From Stigmatella ashevillena (GTDB taxonomy: Bacteria > Myxococcota > Myxococcia > Myxococcales > Myxococcaceae): DNA of 64,000 nucleotides. The notes under the pieces were generated by a model, which ran no database searches, was not told where the DNA came from, and saw only the letters and a program-made list of their open reading frames with translations. The stretch's first letter is position 1. Every line of letters begins with the position of its first letter. This document shows positions 49,651 to 57,443 of this stretch, piece by piece. The stretch is taken from positions 6,008,425 to 6,072,424 of the forward strand of contig NZ_JAQNDM010000002.1 in NCBI RefSeq assembly GCF_028368975.1. The letters run 5' to 3'. The translations under genes and the position numbers were made by a program.

Positions 49651-50604
49651 CTAGGAGAAGTCCGTGAGGTCAATCACGGGCCGTCCGCGGACACCGCCCG
49701 CTTCGAGCAGGCGGTGCGCCTCCGCTGCCTGCGAGGCAGGAAAGATCTTGGCGACGCGGAGCGTGAGCACGCCCGCCTCGGCCTGGTTGCGGAGCCGCTC
49801 GAGCCGGGCCGTGTCCTTCAGCGCCGTTCCGACCATGACAGGATGCACGGAGATGCCGCGCTCGAGCGGCTGATTCCACCCGCGCAAGGTCACAAGCCCC
49901 CCGCCGTCTGCAATCGCGGGCACGGTCTTCTCGTGCTGGAGCGCGGCGTCGATGACGCCGTCCACACCTTCGGGAACGATCGCACGGATGTTCTTGCCGA
50001 TCGCATCCCCGCGCTCCACGACCCTGTCCGCGCCCAGCGACTTCACGAGTTCACGGTCCTTGTCCGCCGCGTCGGCGATAACGCGCAGGCCATTCGCTTT
50101 GGCAAGCTCAATGGCAAAGCCACCCACCGCACCTGCCGCGCCCGTGATGGCCACGGTCTGCCCCGGCTTGAGCGCCAGTGCATCCAGCGCGAGCCGGATC
50201 GTGAGCGCATTCATGAGGAGGGTCGAAGCCTCGGCGAAGCTCGCCTTTGAAGGTGCGCGGACGACGGACTCGGCGGGCACGATGATCTGCTCGGCATAGG
50301 CGCCCTTGTGGGGACTCAGGGGCATCACCACCGCGATGACCCTGTCGCCCACCTTCAGGCGCCCATTGTTGCCGGGCCCCACTTCGTCGATGACTCCTGC
50401 GGCGTCCATGCCAGGCACGTACGGTGGCGGCAGATGCTTGAGCCGCTCGGCCTGGGTGCCGTTGCGAATCAAGATGTCGGTCGGGTTCACCGTGGCGGCG
50501 TGAACCCGAATTCGAACCTCGCCGTTTCCAGGGTGGGGCTCGGGCAGTTCCACGATCCGGAGCGCGTCTGGGCCGCCGTACTCCACAACGCCGATCGCCT
50601 TCAT
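49651..50604 (-). CDS. Quinone-oxidoreductase-like medium-chain dehydrogenase
   Basis: A 317-residue MDR-family enzyme. It begins MKAIGVVEYGGPDALRIVELPEP and has the VHAATVNPTDILIRNG segment typical of the NADPH:quinone reductase group, without the zinc Cys and His ligands of alcohol dehydrogenases. The Rossmann loop is VAITGAAGAVGGFAIELA (res ~145-165). The end is AHRLLEAGGVRGRPVIDL. It likely reduces quinones or other enones with NADPH. It lies 100 bp downstream of the last JmjC-like gene on the same strand; a functional link to that cluster is possible but not shown. Confidence 0.85.
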   Translation of the reverse strand: MKAIGVVEYGGPDALRIVELPEPHPGNGEVRIRVHAATVNPTDILIRNGTQAERLKHLPPPYVPGMDAAGVIDEVGPGNNGRLKVGDRVIAVVMPLSPHKGAYAEQIIVPAESVVRAPSKASFAEASTLLMNALTIRLALDALALKPGQTVAITGAAGAVGGFAIELAKANGLRVIADAADKDRELVKSLGADRVVERGDAIGKNIRAIVPEGVDGVIDAALQHEKTVPAIADGGGLVTLRGWNQPLERGISVHPVMVGTALKDTARLERLRNQAEAGVLTLRVAKIFPASQAAEAHRLLEAGGVRGRPVIDLTDFS

Positions 50605-50706
50605 GGGACTTAATCTAATGAGGCGAAGAACTGCTGCAACTGAAACGCCGGGCAGCCGCTGGTCAGCTCATCCCGCGTTCACTTCTGGGACCAAGCACGC
50701 GACCGC

Positions 50707-51618
50707 TCAGCCAACTCGCGAGCTTGGCGGAGGCGTCGGCTCTATCTCCACCGCATCCGGGGTCCAGGGTGTGTTGGGTCGAGGCGCAACGAAGGCCTCG
50801 AACGAGACGGCCACCCCCGGCTCCACCGTGGAGTGCCCATACCACCACCCCACAGGCAGTAGGAGCATGTCCCCCGGTGTCACCTCCACTTCCAGCCGGA
50901 GCACGGCGTCCGCGTCCTCCGTGTCCCGAGTCATGCGGCGAAGCTCGAAGGCGGGAATGAGCTGGAGCCGCCGCCGCCCCTGCACCTGGCACAGCAGCCC
51001 ATTGGCGCGAGCAGGCCGCCGGGGTTGCAGCGCCCCCGCTTCTTCCACCCAGAGCCGGGGCATGGACGCATGGACATCCGCGACGACGTACGCGGCCGGA
51101 GGGCGCAGCGAGGCCGCCAGCGTCCGCAGCGACGCGTGCTCCAGCAGGGGCACGCAGGCGGTCCGAGGCTCCGTCCCCTCCGCGAGCCACAGCCGGTCCT
51201 CGATGAGGCGGGCGGTCAGCGACTCCGGAGCCCAGGAGGTGGCCTCCGCACCGTCCACCACGGCACCGCGCACCACCACGGGCCTGTTGAGGAAGTAGTA
51301 CCGCGAGAAGAAGTCTTCTGCGGGGAGCGCCTCGTGGCGGTCCACCGTCGCATGGCCTTCGCGCTGCCGGTACAGGTCGCCATAGAGGTCGAACAGCCCC
51401 TCCAGTTTGCGCTGGTACGCGAGCGCCTTCGCGGCGCCCAGGAAGGTGGGGTCCGCCGCCTCGGCGCGCACGGCCGCGAGCGCCCGCTCCGAGTCGACGC
51501 CAGAGGCCCTCAACACAGCCAACAGATCCTCCTCCTCCGTGCCGCGCAGCAGGTTCTCCACCAGCCACCGCCGCCACTCCGGCGCGAGCAGTCCCTCCCC
51601 ACCGTCACCCTCCGTCAT
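50707..51618 (-). CDS. JmjC/cupin-like paralogue with lost iron ligands (pseudo-hydroxylase)
   Basis: A 303-residue member of the three-gene JmjC-like cluster. ATG 51618 overlaps the previous stop (TGATG). The N-terminal EWRRWLVENLLRG helix is shared with the other two copies, as are the FFSRYYFLNRPVVVRG and LLCQVQGRRRLQLIPAFE blocks of the cupin core. The HxD motif present in the other copies (LHHD) is here RRPA: position for position His becomes Arg and Asp becomes Ala. The distal His of GWWH is Tyr (GWWYGHS). It should therefore not bind Fe(II) as an oxygenase. A binding, scaffold or partner role for the active copies is a reasonable inference. The Pro-rich tail is EPTPPPSSRVG. Confidence 0.8.
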   Translation of the reverse strand: MTEGDGGEGLLAPEWRRWLVENLLRGTEEEDLLAVLRASGVDSERALAAVRAEAADPTFLGAAKALAYQRKLEGLFDLYGDLYRQREGHATVDRHEALPAEDFFSRYYFLNRPVVVRGAVVDGAEATSWAPESLTARLIEDRLWLAEGTEPRTACVPLLEHASLRTLAASLRPPAAYVVADVHASMPRLWVEEAGALQPRRPARANGLLCQVQGRRRLQLIPAFELRRMTRDTEDADAVLRLEVEVTPGDMLLLPVGWWYGHSTVEPGVAVSFEAFVAPRPNTPWTPDAVEIEPTPPPSSRVG

Positions 51619-52661
51619 CACCTCATCCCTTCCGGCCGGTGGCCGATCCAGTAGTTCCGCCACTGCGTGGTGCGCACGGGCAGATCAAAGCAGACGAACG
51701 TCACCGACAAGCTCACCTCCAGCGCCTGGACGGCGTGCCACCAGCCCACAGGGATGAGGAGCGCGTCGCCGGGCCCCACTTCGCACGAGTGCAGCGCCGC
51801 GCGCTGGAAGTCGGGGAAGCGGCCCAGGTCCGGCGCGAGGATGTCCACCGCGCTGTACAGCCCCCGGTCGTTGTAGAGCCACGGCAGCTCCCATGAGGGA
51901 GCGAGCCAGAACCGCTTGCGTCCGAACACCTGGCAGAAGAGGACGCTGAGGTGGTCATGGTGGAGGTTGGACAGCGTGCCCGCCGGGCCGAACCAGACAT
52001 GCACGCTGTCATCGACGTGGATGTCCGGCTGCACGTAGCCCGCTGGCGCCCGCAGGTCGTCGAGCAGCGGGCGGAAGGCATCACGCTTCAACAGGCTGTT
52101 GCGCGCCACCAGGTAGACGTCGTTCGTGGGGCCCGCCCGCATCTGGGCGACGAACTCGCGCAGCGGCAGGGAGCGCCGCCGGAGTTCGGCGTTGAAGTCC
52201 GGATCCGCATCCGCCTCGCGGCCCGCCATGACCTCCACGGGCTCCCCGCCAAAGTGCTCCGCCAGCCACTCCGGCGACCATTTCGACAGCGCGGGCCAGT
52301 CCGCCAGCAGCCCCTCGACGATGACCGGCTCGTTGCGGAGGTAATACCGCTCGAAGAACGCGTCGGGGGACAGGTTCCGGCATCGCTCCACCGCGAGGCC
52401 CCCGCGCCCCTCCGCCCCCTGGCGGTAGAGGGAGGCGCGGGCTCCCAGCAGCGACTCCCAGTCCCGGCGCGCGTGCGTCTCCGAGCGCACGTGCCGGACC
52501 GCGGGGTGCAGGGCTGCTGCCTCCACCTCCGAGCGAGCCTCGGCCGGTGTCAGTCCCGCCTCGCACAAGGGGGACACGAGGCGTTCCGGCGACACGCCCC
52601 TCGACAGGTTCTCGGCGATCCAGGCTCGCCACTGGGTGCGAGCGCTTGAGTCAGGCGTCAT
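51618..52661 (-). CDS. JmjC/cupin-like Fe(II)/2-oxoglutarate hydroxylase
   Basis: A 347-residue likely oxygenase. ATG 52661 is the first in the conserved part; the frame upstream is only a shadow of the neighbouring gene. The N-terminal helix WRAWIAENLSRGVSPERLV is common to all three copies. The cupin/JmjC core (res ~105-325) has FFERYYLRNEPVIVEG, then LSNLHHDHLS with His234 and Asp236, and IPVGWWHAVQ with His309, the HxD..H iron triad of the FIH-like cupin_8 group. These enzymes hydroxylate Asn, Asp, His or Arg side chains in peptides and proteins. It is coupled to the pseudo-enzyme downstream, and a 48-codon peptide ORF starts 54 bp away on the other strand. Confidence 0.86.
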   Translation of the reverse strand: MTPDSSARTQWRAWIAENLSRGVSPERLVSPLCEAGLTPAEARSEVEAAALHPAVRHVRSETHARRDWESLLGARASLYRQGAEGRGGLAVERCRNLSPDAFFERYYLRNEPVIVEGLLADWPALSKWSPEWLAEHFGGEPVEVMAGREADADPDFNAELRRRSLPLREFVAQMRAGPTNDVYLVARNSLLKRDAFRPLLDDLRAPAGYVQPDIHVDDSVHVWFGPAGTLSNLHHDHLSVLFCQVFGRKRFWLAPSWELPWLYNDRGLYSAVDILAPDLGRFPDFQRAALHSCEVGPGDALLIPVGWWHAVQALEVSLSVTFVCFDLPVRTTQWRNYWIGHRPEGMR

Positions 52662-52715
52662 GATGCGGAGTGCGATATAACCATCGGGCTGTTCCTTCAG
52701 CCTTGCAGAGGAATC

Positions 52716-52862
52716 ATGACGCGTCCTTCTTCGATGCCCAAGATTGTCCCCAACCCCTCGCCCAGCGTCGAGATCGTCCCGAATCCGAACCCGCTGTTCA
52801 GGGCCCAGCCGGAGCGTCGCATCCTGCCCACGCCGCCGCCCTCCACTCCCCCTCTGCGGTAG
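52716..52862 (+). CDS. 48-residue Pro/Asn-rich peptide ORF, candidate substrate of the hydroxylases
   Basis: A short frame with ATG 52716 after GCAGAGGAATC and stop TAG at 52860-52862. The peptide holds two near repeats, KIVPNPSPSV and EIVPNPNPLF, followed by a basic RAQPERR stretch and a Pro-rich end. Third codon positions are mostly G or C (39 of 47 by my count), as in real genes here. It lies in the 220-bp gap between two hydroxylase genes, on the opposite strand, diverging from the second. No family is recognised. Because FIH-like enzymes act on Asn in extended peptides, the tandem VPNP units are plausible targets. The ORF could also be chance; it is too short to be certain. Confidence 0.4.
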   Translation: MTRPSSMPKIVPNPSPSVEIVPNPNPLFRAQPERRILPTPPPSTPPLR

Positions 52863-52881
52863 GAAGGCCCAGGGCGGGGCT

Positions 52882-53889
52882 TCACCGCAGCTCCCACCAG
52901 GCGTTGCCTTCCGGGAGATCAAACTCCTGGAAGGTGACGGAGACGCTGACGTCGAGCGCCTCCACCCAGTGCCACCAGCCCGCCGGAATGAGCAGCAGGT
53001 CCCCCGGGCCCACCACCGTCTCCAACACGTCCGCCTCACGGTACGCGGGGAAGCGCTCCAGGTCGGGGTGCTCGGCGTCCACCTGACTCCACACATCGCG
53101 GTGGCTGTAGACGAAGTGAGTCTCGAAGGAAGGGATGAGCCGGAAGCGCTTGCGGCCATGCACCTGACCGAAGAGGACCGAGCCCAGATCATGGTGCAGC
53201 TCCGTTAAAGTGCCGGCGGGCCCCACCCAGAGCTTCACGGCGCCGGCGCGGTTCGTCTGGCGAAGCAGTCCCTTCGGATAGCGCACGTCCTCGAGGAGGG
53301 TGCGCAGCTCCGAGCGCTCGAGCGCGAAGTTGCGGGCCGTGAGATACAGGTCGTTGGTCGGGCCGCCCTCCACCAGTCGGCGGATGAACTCGCCGAAGCG
53401 CATCACTGTGCGGCACGCATCGGGGGCCAGATCATGGTCGGCGCGAGACTCGCGGCCCGTCATGACCTCCACCTCGACGTCGCCATACCGCTCGGCCAAC
53501 GCGTGCGGCGTCCACCGCGACATCAACGGCCAGTCGTCCATGACGCCTTCGAGGATGACGGGCCGGTGCGCCAGATAGTAGCCGTCCATCACCTCACGCG
53601 CTGACGCGCCCCGGATCCGCTCCAGCCGTTGGTGCGCGCCCGATTGACGGTGGAGTGCCACACGCGTGTCGAGCTGGGCGAGGAGCTCCTTGAGCAGCCC
53701 CGCCCGTGGCCGCCCCAGTGTCACCGCTGGGTGTTGGAGGCAGGTCTCCACCACGGCCCGTGCCTGCTCCGGTGCGAGGCCCGAGTGCGCCAGCGTCTGC
53801 TCCAATCGTTCCGGCGCGACACCGCGCACCAGGTTGTCCGCCAGCCAGGTTCGCCACTCCGTGCTCAAGCTGGGTGCCGCGTCCACCAT
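52882..53889 (-). CDS. JmjC/cupin-like Fe(II)/2-oxoglutarate hydroxylase
   Basis: A 335-residue likely oxygenase, first of the three paralogues. ATG 53889 follows AGGAGAGGACAC. It shares the N-terminal EWRTWLADNLVRGVAPERL helix and an EQARAVVETCLQHPAV segment with the second copy. The core has YYLAHRPVILEGVMDDWP, GTLTELHHDLGS with His232 and Asp234, and IPAGWWHWVE with His307, so the iron triad is intact. The conserved GRKRF..IPSFE strand is typical of cupin_8/JmjC hydroxylases. Sequence between shared blocks differs from the second copy, suggesting different substrates or sites. Its stop lies 20 bp from the end of the convergent peptide ORF. Confidence 0.86.
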   Translation of the reverse strand: MVDAAPSLSTEWRTWLADNLVRGVAPERLEQTLAHSGLAPEQARAVVETCLQHPAVTLGRPRAGLLKELLAQLDTRVALHRQSGAHQRLERIRGASAREVMDGYYLAHRPVILEGVMDDWPLMSRWTPHALAERYGDVEVEVMTGRESRADHDLAPDACRTVMRFGEFIRRLVEGGPTNDLYLTARNFALERSELRTLLEDVRYPKGLLRQTNRAGAVKLWVGPAGTLTELHHDLGSVLFGQVHGRKRFRLIPSFETHFVYSHRDVWSQVDAEHPDLERFPAYREADVLETVVGPGDLLLIPAGWWHWVEALDVSVSVTFQEFDLPEGNAWWELR

Positions 53890-53976
53890 GTGTCCTCTCC
53901 TGCCCGCCTCGGCGGGAAGTGCGAAGTATAGGAGAGGTGGGAGCCCTGCTGGGGATAGAGGCGGAAAAGGGGCGCC

Positions 53977-54441
53977 TCAGAGTCCGAGTTGGCTCAGCCC
54001 TGGGTGCTCCTGGGGCCGAGGTCCCTGAGGCCAATGGAACAGCCGTTCGCCTTCCGTGATTCGAACATCGTTGATGCTCGCCTCGCGTCGGCGCATGAGG
54101 CCGTGTTCGTCGAACTCCCACTGCTCGTTGCCATGTGAGCGCATCCAGTGGTTGCTGTCATCGTGCCACTCGTAGGCGAAGCGCACCGCGATCCGGTTCT
54201 CCGTGAAGGCCCAAAGCTCCTTGATGAGGCGGTAGCCGAGCTCGCGTTGCCACTTTCGAACGAGGAAGGCCTGGATGGCCTCGCGGCCCTGGAAGAACTC
54301 CGCGCGGTTCCTCCAGCGGCTGTCGAGGGTATAGGCCTGCGCGACCCGGGCAGGATCGCGGCTGTTCCACGGGTCTTCCGCGAGGCGTGCCTTGATCGCT
54401 GCGGTCTCGGTGGTGAAGGGGGGCAGGGGAGGGCGGTCCAT
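53977..54441 (-). CDS. DUF1348/SnoaL-like protein
   Basis: A 154-residue NTF2-fold protein of the DUF1348 type. The match is strong: [56 protein letters not shown] and [28 protein letters not shown], then [11 protein letters not shown]. The function of this family is unknown; related proteins bind small organic ligands. It lies 87 bp upstream of the first hydroxylase gene on the same strand, so it may be in the same transcript, but it is widespread and probably independent. Confidence 0.9.
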   Translation of the reverse strand: MDRPPLPPFTTETAAIKARLAEDPWNSRDPARVAQAYTLDSRWRNRAEFFQGREAIQAFLVRKWQRELGYRLIKELWAFTENRIAVRFAYEWHDDSNHWMRSHGNEQWEFDEHGLMRRREASINDVRITEGERLFHWPQGPRPQEHPGLSQLGL

Positions 54442-54746
54442 GGGACCGTCAGAATATCGACATGGCTGCTTCGAGCAAGGCGCCTGCCCATGTGCTCACT
54501 GCGCCATCTGGGGCAGACACGAATTCCGTCTCATATCTGGGCCAGTGGTGGGAATGAGCCCCTTGGCTCCCACGCAGTACCCGTACAGCAGCAGCCCTAC
54601 CCTCATCTGGGGATGGTGCGGCGGATAGCCCCTTTCTCAAGGGTATGCAATTCCATCACGACCTAGCCTTCCCATCGAATAGTTCTGACGGTTACCCCAA
54701 CAGACTCCTAGCGTAGGTGAACAGAATCAGGGAGAGTCTCCCTTGC
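54442..54746. other. Intergenic region without a clear gene
   Basis: About 300 bases between the DUF1348 gene (minus) and the Cys-rich lipoprotein (plus). A plus-strand frame ([18 protein letters not shown]...) runs through it, but it has no ribosome site and overlaps the neighbour's start, so I do not call it. No promoter or repeat stands out. Confidence 0.4.
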
Positions 54747-56213
54747 ATGGGAACCGTCTCCATAGCTCAGAGGGGCTTGGCTACGAGCCTCGTCCTTGTG
54801 TTTGTTTCATGTAGCGTGACGCGCCGCTCAGCAGATGGGCCTACGGGTGCTCAAGATCTGGCGAGATACGTTCTCGTTGTCGAAGAGACTCCGGATGGTC
54901 AGGTGATGTATGAATGGAAGCCGATTGAGAATGTCGACCTTAAGAGCTTTCAATACACTCTGCGTTCAATGAAAAAACCCCGAGACATCGTGCGTGTCTC
55001 AACGGGCCGGAGAGCATATTGCGAAGGCAGGCGTGAACAGTGCGAGGACGACTGCTTGGCAAGTAACAGTCCGATTCCTGTTGGGCACCTGCGATATCCC
55101 CCCTACCGCGGGCCGTGGCGTGCGAACAAGGGATGGTGGTGTCAAGAGGCTTGTCTAAAACTCGAGGACATGTGCAACAGGGGATTGGGCGAGTGGGCTG
55201 AAAAGGATGCTGAGGAGTTCGATGCAATTGCTCCTGCGGTCGAATGGATAAAGAACCACCGCGAGGAGATTCTCGTGGGCACCGTCATCGTCATCGCAGG
55301 GGTCGCCTTCGCGGCAGCGGTTGCTGCTTGGGGCTCTTATCCTGGTGCCGGTGGTGCTGCTGGTGGAAGACTCCTCTGGGGTGTCCCCAACGACACGGTT
55401 CGCGAGGCATCTTCCGTGAAGATTTTTGAAACTTTCGCAAACGCAGCGCAATTTTCCCGGTCTCAGCAGCGTTCGGCGATGTCCGCAGGGCATACGGCAG
55501 AGGGCGAACTCTGGCGCTATCTGCGTGAGACAACCGATTTCATCCATCAACTGGGGCAAGCCTACTGCTTTGAGGATTATCTTCAGGAGGTTCCATCGAC
55601 GGCCCCACCCTATGTAAGCGCTGCTCTGGACTCACGTCAGGAAGCAACCTCGCGACGTGCCATGGCGCTCGCGCTCAAGGGACTGGCGGAAACACACGAT
55701 TCGGAACAAGCACGGCATGCACGCGTGCTCGTCAACCTCCTCAACTTCCTCGCGGACACCGGGCAGATCGATGATTTCGAGGACTTCTTTACTCACCGCC
55801 TCGACTATGCGCCGCTTGCCATGGCCTCCTTTGCGACGCGTGATGAGGCGGAAGCTTGGTTGAAGGGGGCGAAGAAACCTCCCAGTCCGGCCTGCATCCT
55901 CATTGGAGATGAGTACTACCTGGCTTGGTACTCCCGCGAGGACGGCTCCCAGGATGTGACGCGTGATTTTACAATAGAGCCTTACATTGAAGAGCTCACG
56001 GCACGGGGGATTCCTCCCGGCTCACCCGCGTTCACGGGCCGAGAAGAAGCCGAGGCGTGGCTGGCGACCCATCCTGCCTCTCCCTTTGTCTTTCTTTCCA
56101 TCGAGGGGGAGTACTACTTCGCGGTACACCACAAGCGGTTGAAGCGGCACACCCTTCACCCGGTAGCGCTCAGCCTGAGAGAATGGGAAGAGGAGAAGCG
56201 GGCCGCTCATTGA
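54747..56213 (+). CDS. Hypothetical Cys-rich lipoprotein, fused form of the pair at 35884-36983
   Basis: A 488-residue lipoprotein. ATG 54747 follows AGGGAGAG; GTG 54717 is a possible earlier start. The signal is TSLVLVFVSC (lipobox). An outer Cys-rich segment (YCEGRREQCEDDCL, WWCQEACLKLEDMC) is followed by one hydrophobic helix (EILVGTVIVIAGVAFAAAVAA). The second half is soluble: LLNFLADTGQIDDFEDFF, then repeats of the form ASFATRDEAEAWLKGAKKPPS with ACILIGDEYYLAWY, and PAFTGREEAEAWLATHPASP with FVFLSIEGEYYFAV. The same two halves are separate coupled genes at 35884-36983. The family is unknown to me; two copies in one window suggest an expanding myxobacterial group. Confidence 0.72.
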   Translation: MGTVSIAQRGLATSLVLVFVSCSVTRRSADGPTGAQDLARYVLVVEETPDGQVMYEWKPIENVDLKSFQYTLRSMKKPRDIVRVSTGRRAYCEGRREQCEDDCLASNSPIPVGHLRYPPYRGPWRANKGWWCQEACLKLEDMCNRGLGEWAEKDAEEFDAIAPAVEWIKNHREEILVGTVIVIAGVAFAAAVAAWGSYPGAGGAAGGRLLWGVPNDTVREASSVKIFETFANAAQFSRSQQRSAMSAGHTAEGELWRYLRETTDFIHQLGQAYCFEDYLQEVPSTAPPYVSAALDSRQEATSRRAMALALKGLAETHDSEQARHARVLVNLLNFLADTGQIDDFEDFFTHRLDYAPLAMASFATRDEAEAWLKGAKKPPSPACILIGDEYYLAWYSREDGSQDVTRDFTIEPYIEELTARGIPPGSPAFTGREEAEAWLATHPASPFVFLSIEGEYYFAVHHKRLKRHTLHPVALSLREWEEEKRAAH

Positions 56214-56305
56214 GCTTGCCCGGGTTCTGTGGACAGGCTGCGCAGCCTCTTACTGGGAGCTGTTAACCAGCCCCCTATTCTCACAGGAGGGTGATCGCCT
56301 CGGGC

Positions 56306-56554
56306 CTACGCGATCCCGTCTCGCTCGTAGGTGATGGAGTTCAGTCCAGCCCCGACAGACTTGATTTTTATCTGACGGTTCACGCCGTCGGGACCGTCCA
56401 TCCGGTAGATGGCGCCCACCACGAGATTCAGTCCCTGGGCCGCGGGATTCCATCCCGCCTGGGCGAATGCTTCGAAGTTCCCCGTGTCTTGAGGATTGTT
56501 GTTCGTCACCGACAACTGCGCGCCTGTTGCGTACGTTTTGAGGATATAGGGCAC
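56306..56554 (-). CDS. Small hypothetical protein, 82 aa
   Basis: An 82-residue, probably soluble, beta-rich protein. GTG 56554 follows AAAGGAGCGGAC, a strong site. It reads PYILKTYATGAQLSVTNNNP, then YRMDGPDGVNRQIKIKS and ITYERDGIA at the end. No family is recognised. A second small gene of similar type lies 215 bp upstream on the same strand, so the two may be expressed together. Confidence 0.6.
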   Translation of the reverse strand: MPYILKTYATGAQLSVTNNNPQDTGNFEAFAQAGWNPAAQGLNLVVGAIYRMDGPDGVNRQIKIKSVGAGLNSITYERDGIA

Positions 56555-56769
56555 TGTCCGCTCCTTTTGGCTCGGGGGAGACCGGGAGGCTCGCTCGACG
56601 GAGGCTTCGAGGAGTGGGTGGAGTTCTGCCTATAGGTAGAACACGTGCTACTGTCGCGATGACTTCCTCCAACTCCACACCCACTTGAGGGTGTAGAGCC
56701 GGGGAGCTGCCCCTGGAAATGGGGCAAGCTCAAAAACGCGGTGGTTTTCGCCCAGAGCGAAGCTCGGGC

Positions 56770-57144
56770 TCAGACATTGTTCATTTGGCTCACATTGATT
56801 GTGGTGCCTCGCGAAACATTGCCGACCTGTTTGTTGCGAAAAACGGTAAAGCCGAACGGGCCATGGAACTGGATAAACAGCTGGCTGGAATTGGCAAACA
56901 GGGCATAGACGTCCCAGAGCGCCGCAACACAGGGCAGGACGAGTCTCTGTCCGGCCGGCACGAAGCCGGACGACGCCGGCCCCAAGAAGCCATTGTTGAC
57001 CAGGACCGATACGGGCGTTCCTGTGTCGTTCACAAGGGTAATGCCTTCCGAGGGCTCGACAACAGCCTGCAACTCTGTCGGCAACGGTGTCTTGACGTCC
57101 TGCTTGGTTGGGTCGAGTTGGATCAATGTCGCTTTGGGGGTCAT
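56770..57144 (-). CDS. Small hypothetical protein, 124 aa
   Basis: A 124-residue, beta-rich protein. ATG 57144 is preceded by CGGAGAAGCACAG. It contains LQAVVEPSEGITLVNDTG, VSVLVNNGFLGPASSG, then LFIQFHGPFGFTVF and ends VGNVSRGTTINVSQMNNV. No signal peptide or membrane segment. The family is not recognised. It is followed at 215 bp by the other small gene at 56306-56554. The promoter region upstream is shared with the sigma-54 activator gene. Confidence 0.62.
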   Translation of the reverse strand: MTPKATLIQLDPTKQDVKTPLPTELQAVVEPSEGITLVNDTGTPVSVLVNNGFLGPASSGFVPAGQRLVLPCVAALWDVYALFANSSQLFIQFHGPFGFTVFRNKQVGNVSRGTTINVSQMNNV

Positions 57145-57333
57145 CTGTGCTTCTCCGTTCGTGGGGCTCGAACTCCTGAGAGAGAGGCAGATTCACCACT
57201 CCGTTCAGAAGTCCTGAAATCCAGGGAGGACACTTCTGTGTGAGAAGGGTCGGCACCCGGGACTGGGCACAGCAACGCACGTGCCACGTGCGCGGTTCTC
57301 GGGGCTCACCTGTGAGTGGCCCCGTACGCACGC

Positions 57334-57369
57334 TTCCACGTGTGGAGAGACTGTTTTCCACGCGTGGAA
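57334..57369. promoter_or_regulatory. Two palindromic sites upstream of the sigma-54 activator gene
   Basis: TTCCACGTGTGGAG (57334-57347) and TTCCACGCGTGGAA (57356-57369) are centred 22 bp apart, about two DNA turns. The second is a perfect palindrome, the first nearly so. They lie 75-110 bp before the activator gene at 57444, in the gap shared with the divergent small-protein genes. A likely binding site for that activator or another dimeric regulator. Confidence 0.6.
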
Positions 57370-57443
57370 GGCGGCTTCGACATCCCGTTTCAAGGCCGTG
57401 AAGTAGAGTAGCCCCCCCGTGAGCTGGCCAGAGCAGGGGTGAC

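Noticed and set aside
52662-53192. N-terminal extension of the second JmjC-like gene (frame open from 53192)
   Set aside because: It overlaps the first JmjC-like gene out of frame and lacks similarity to the other copies; the conserved helix begins right after ATG 52661.
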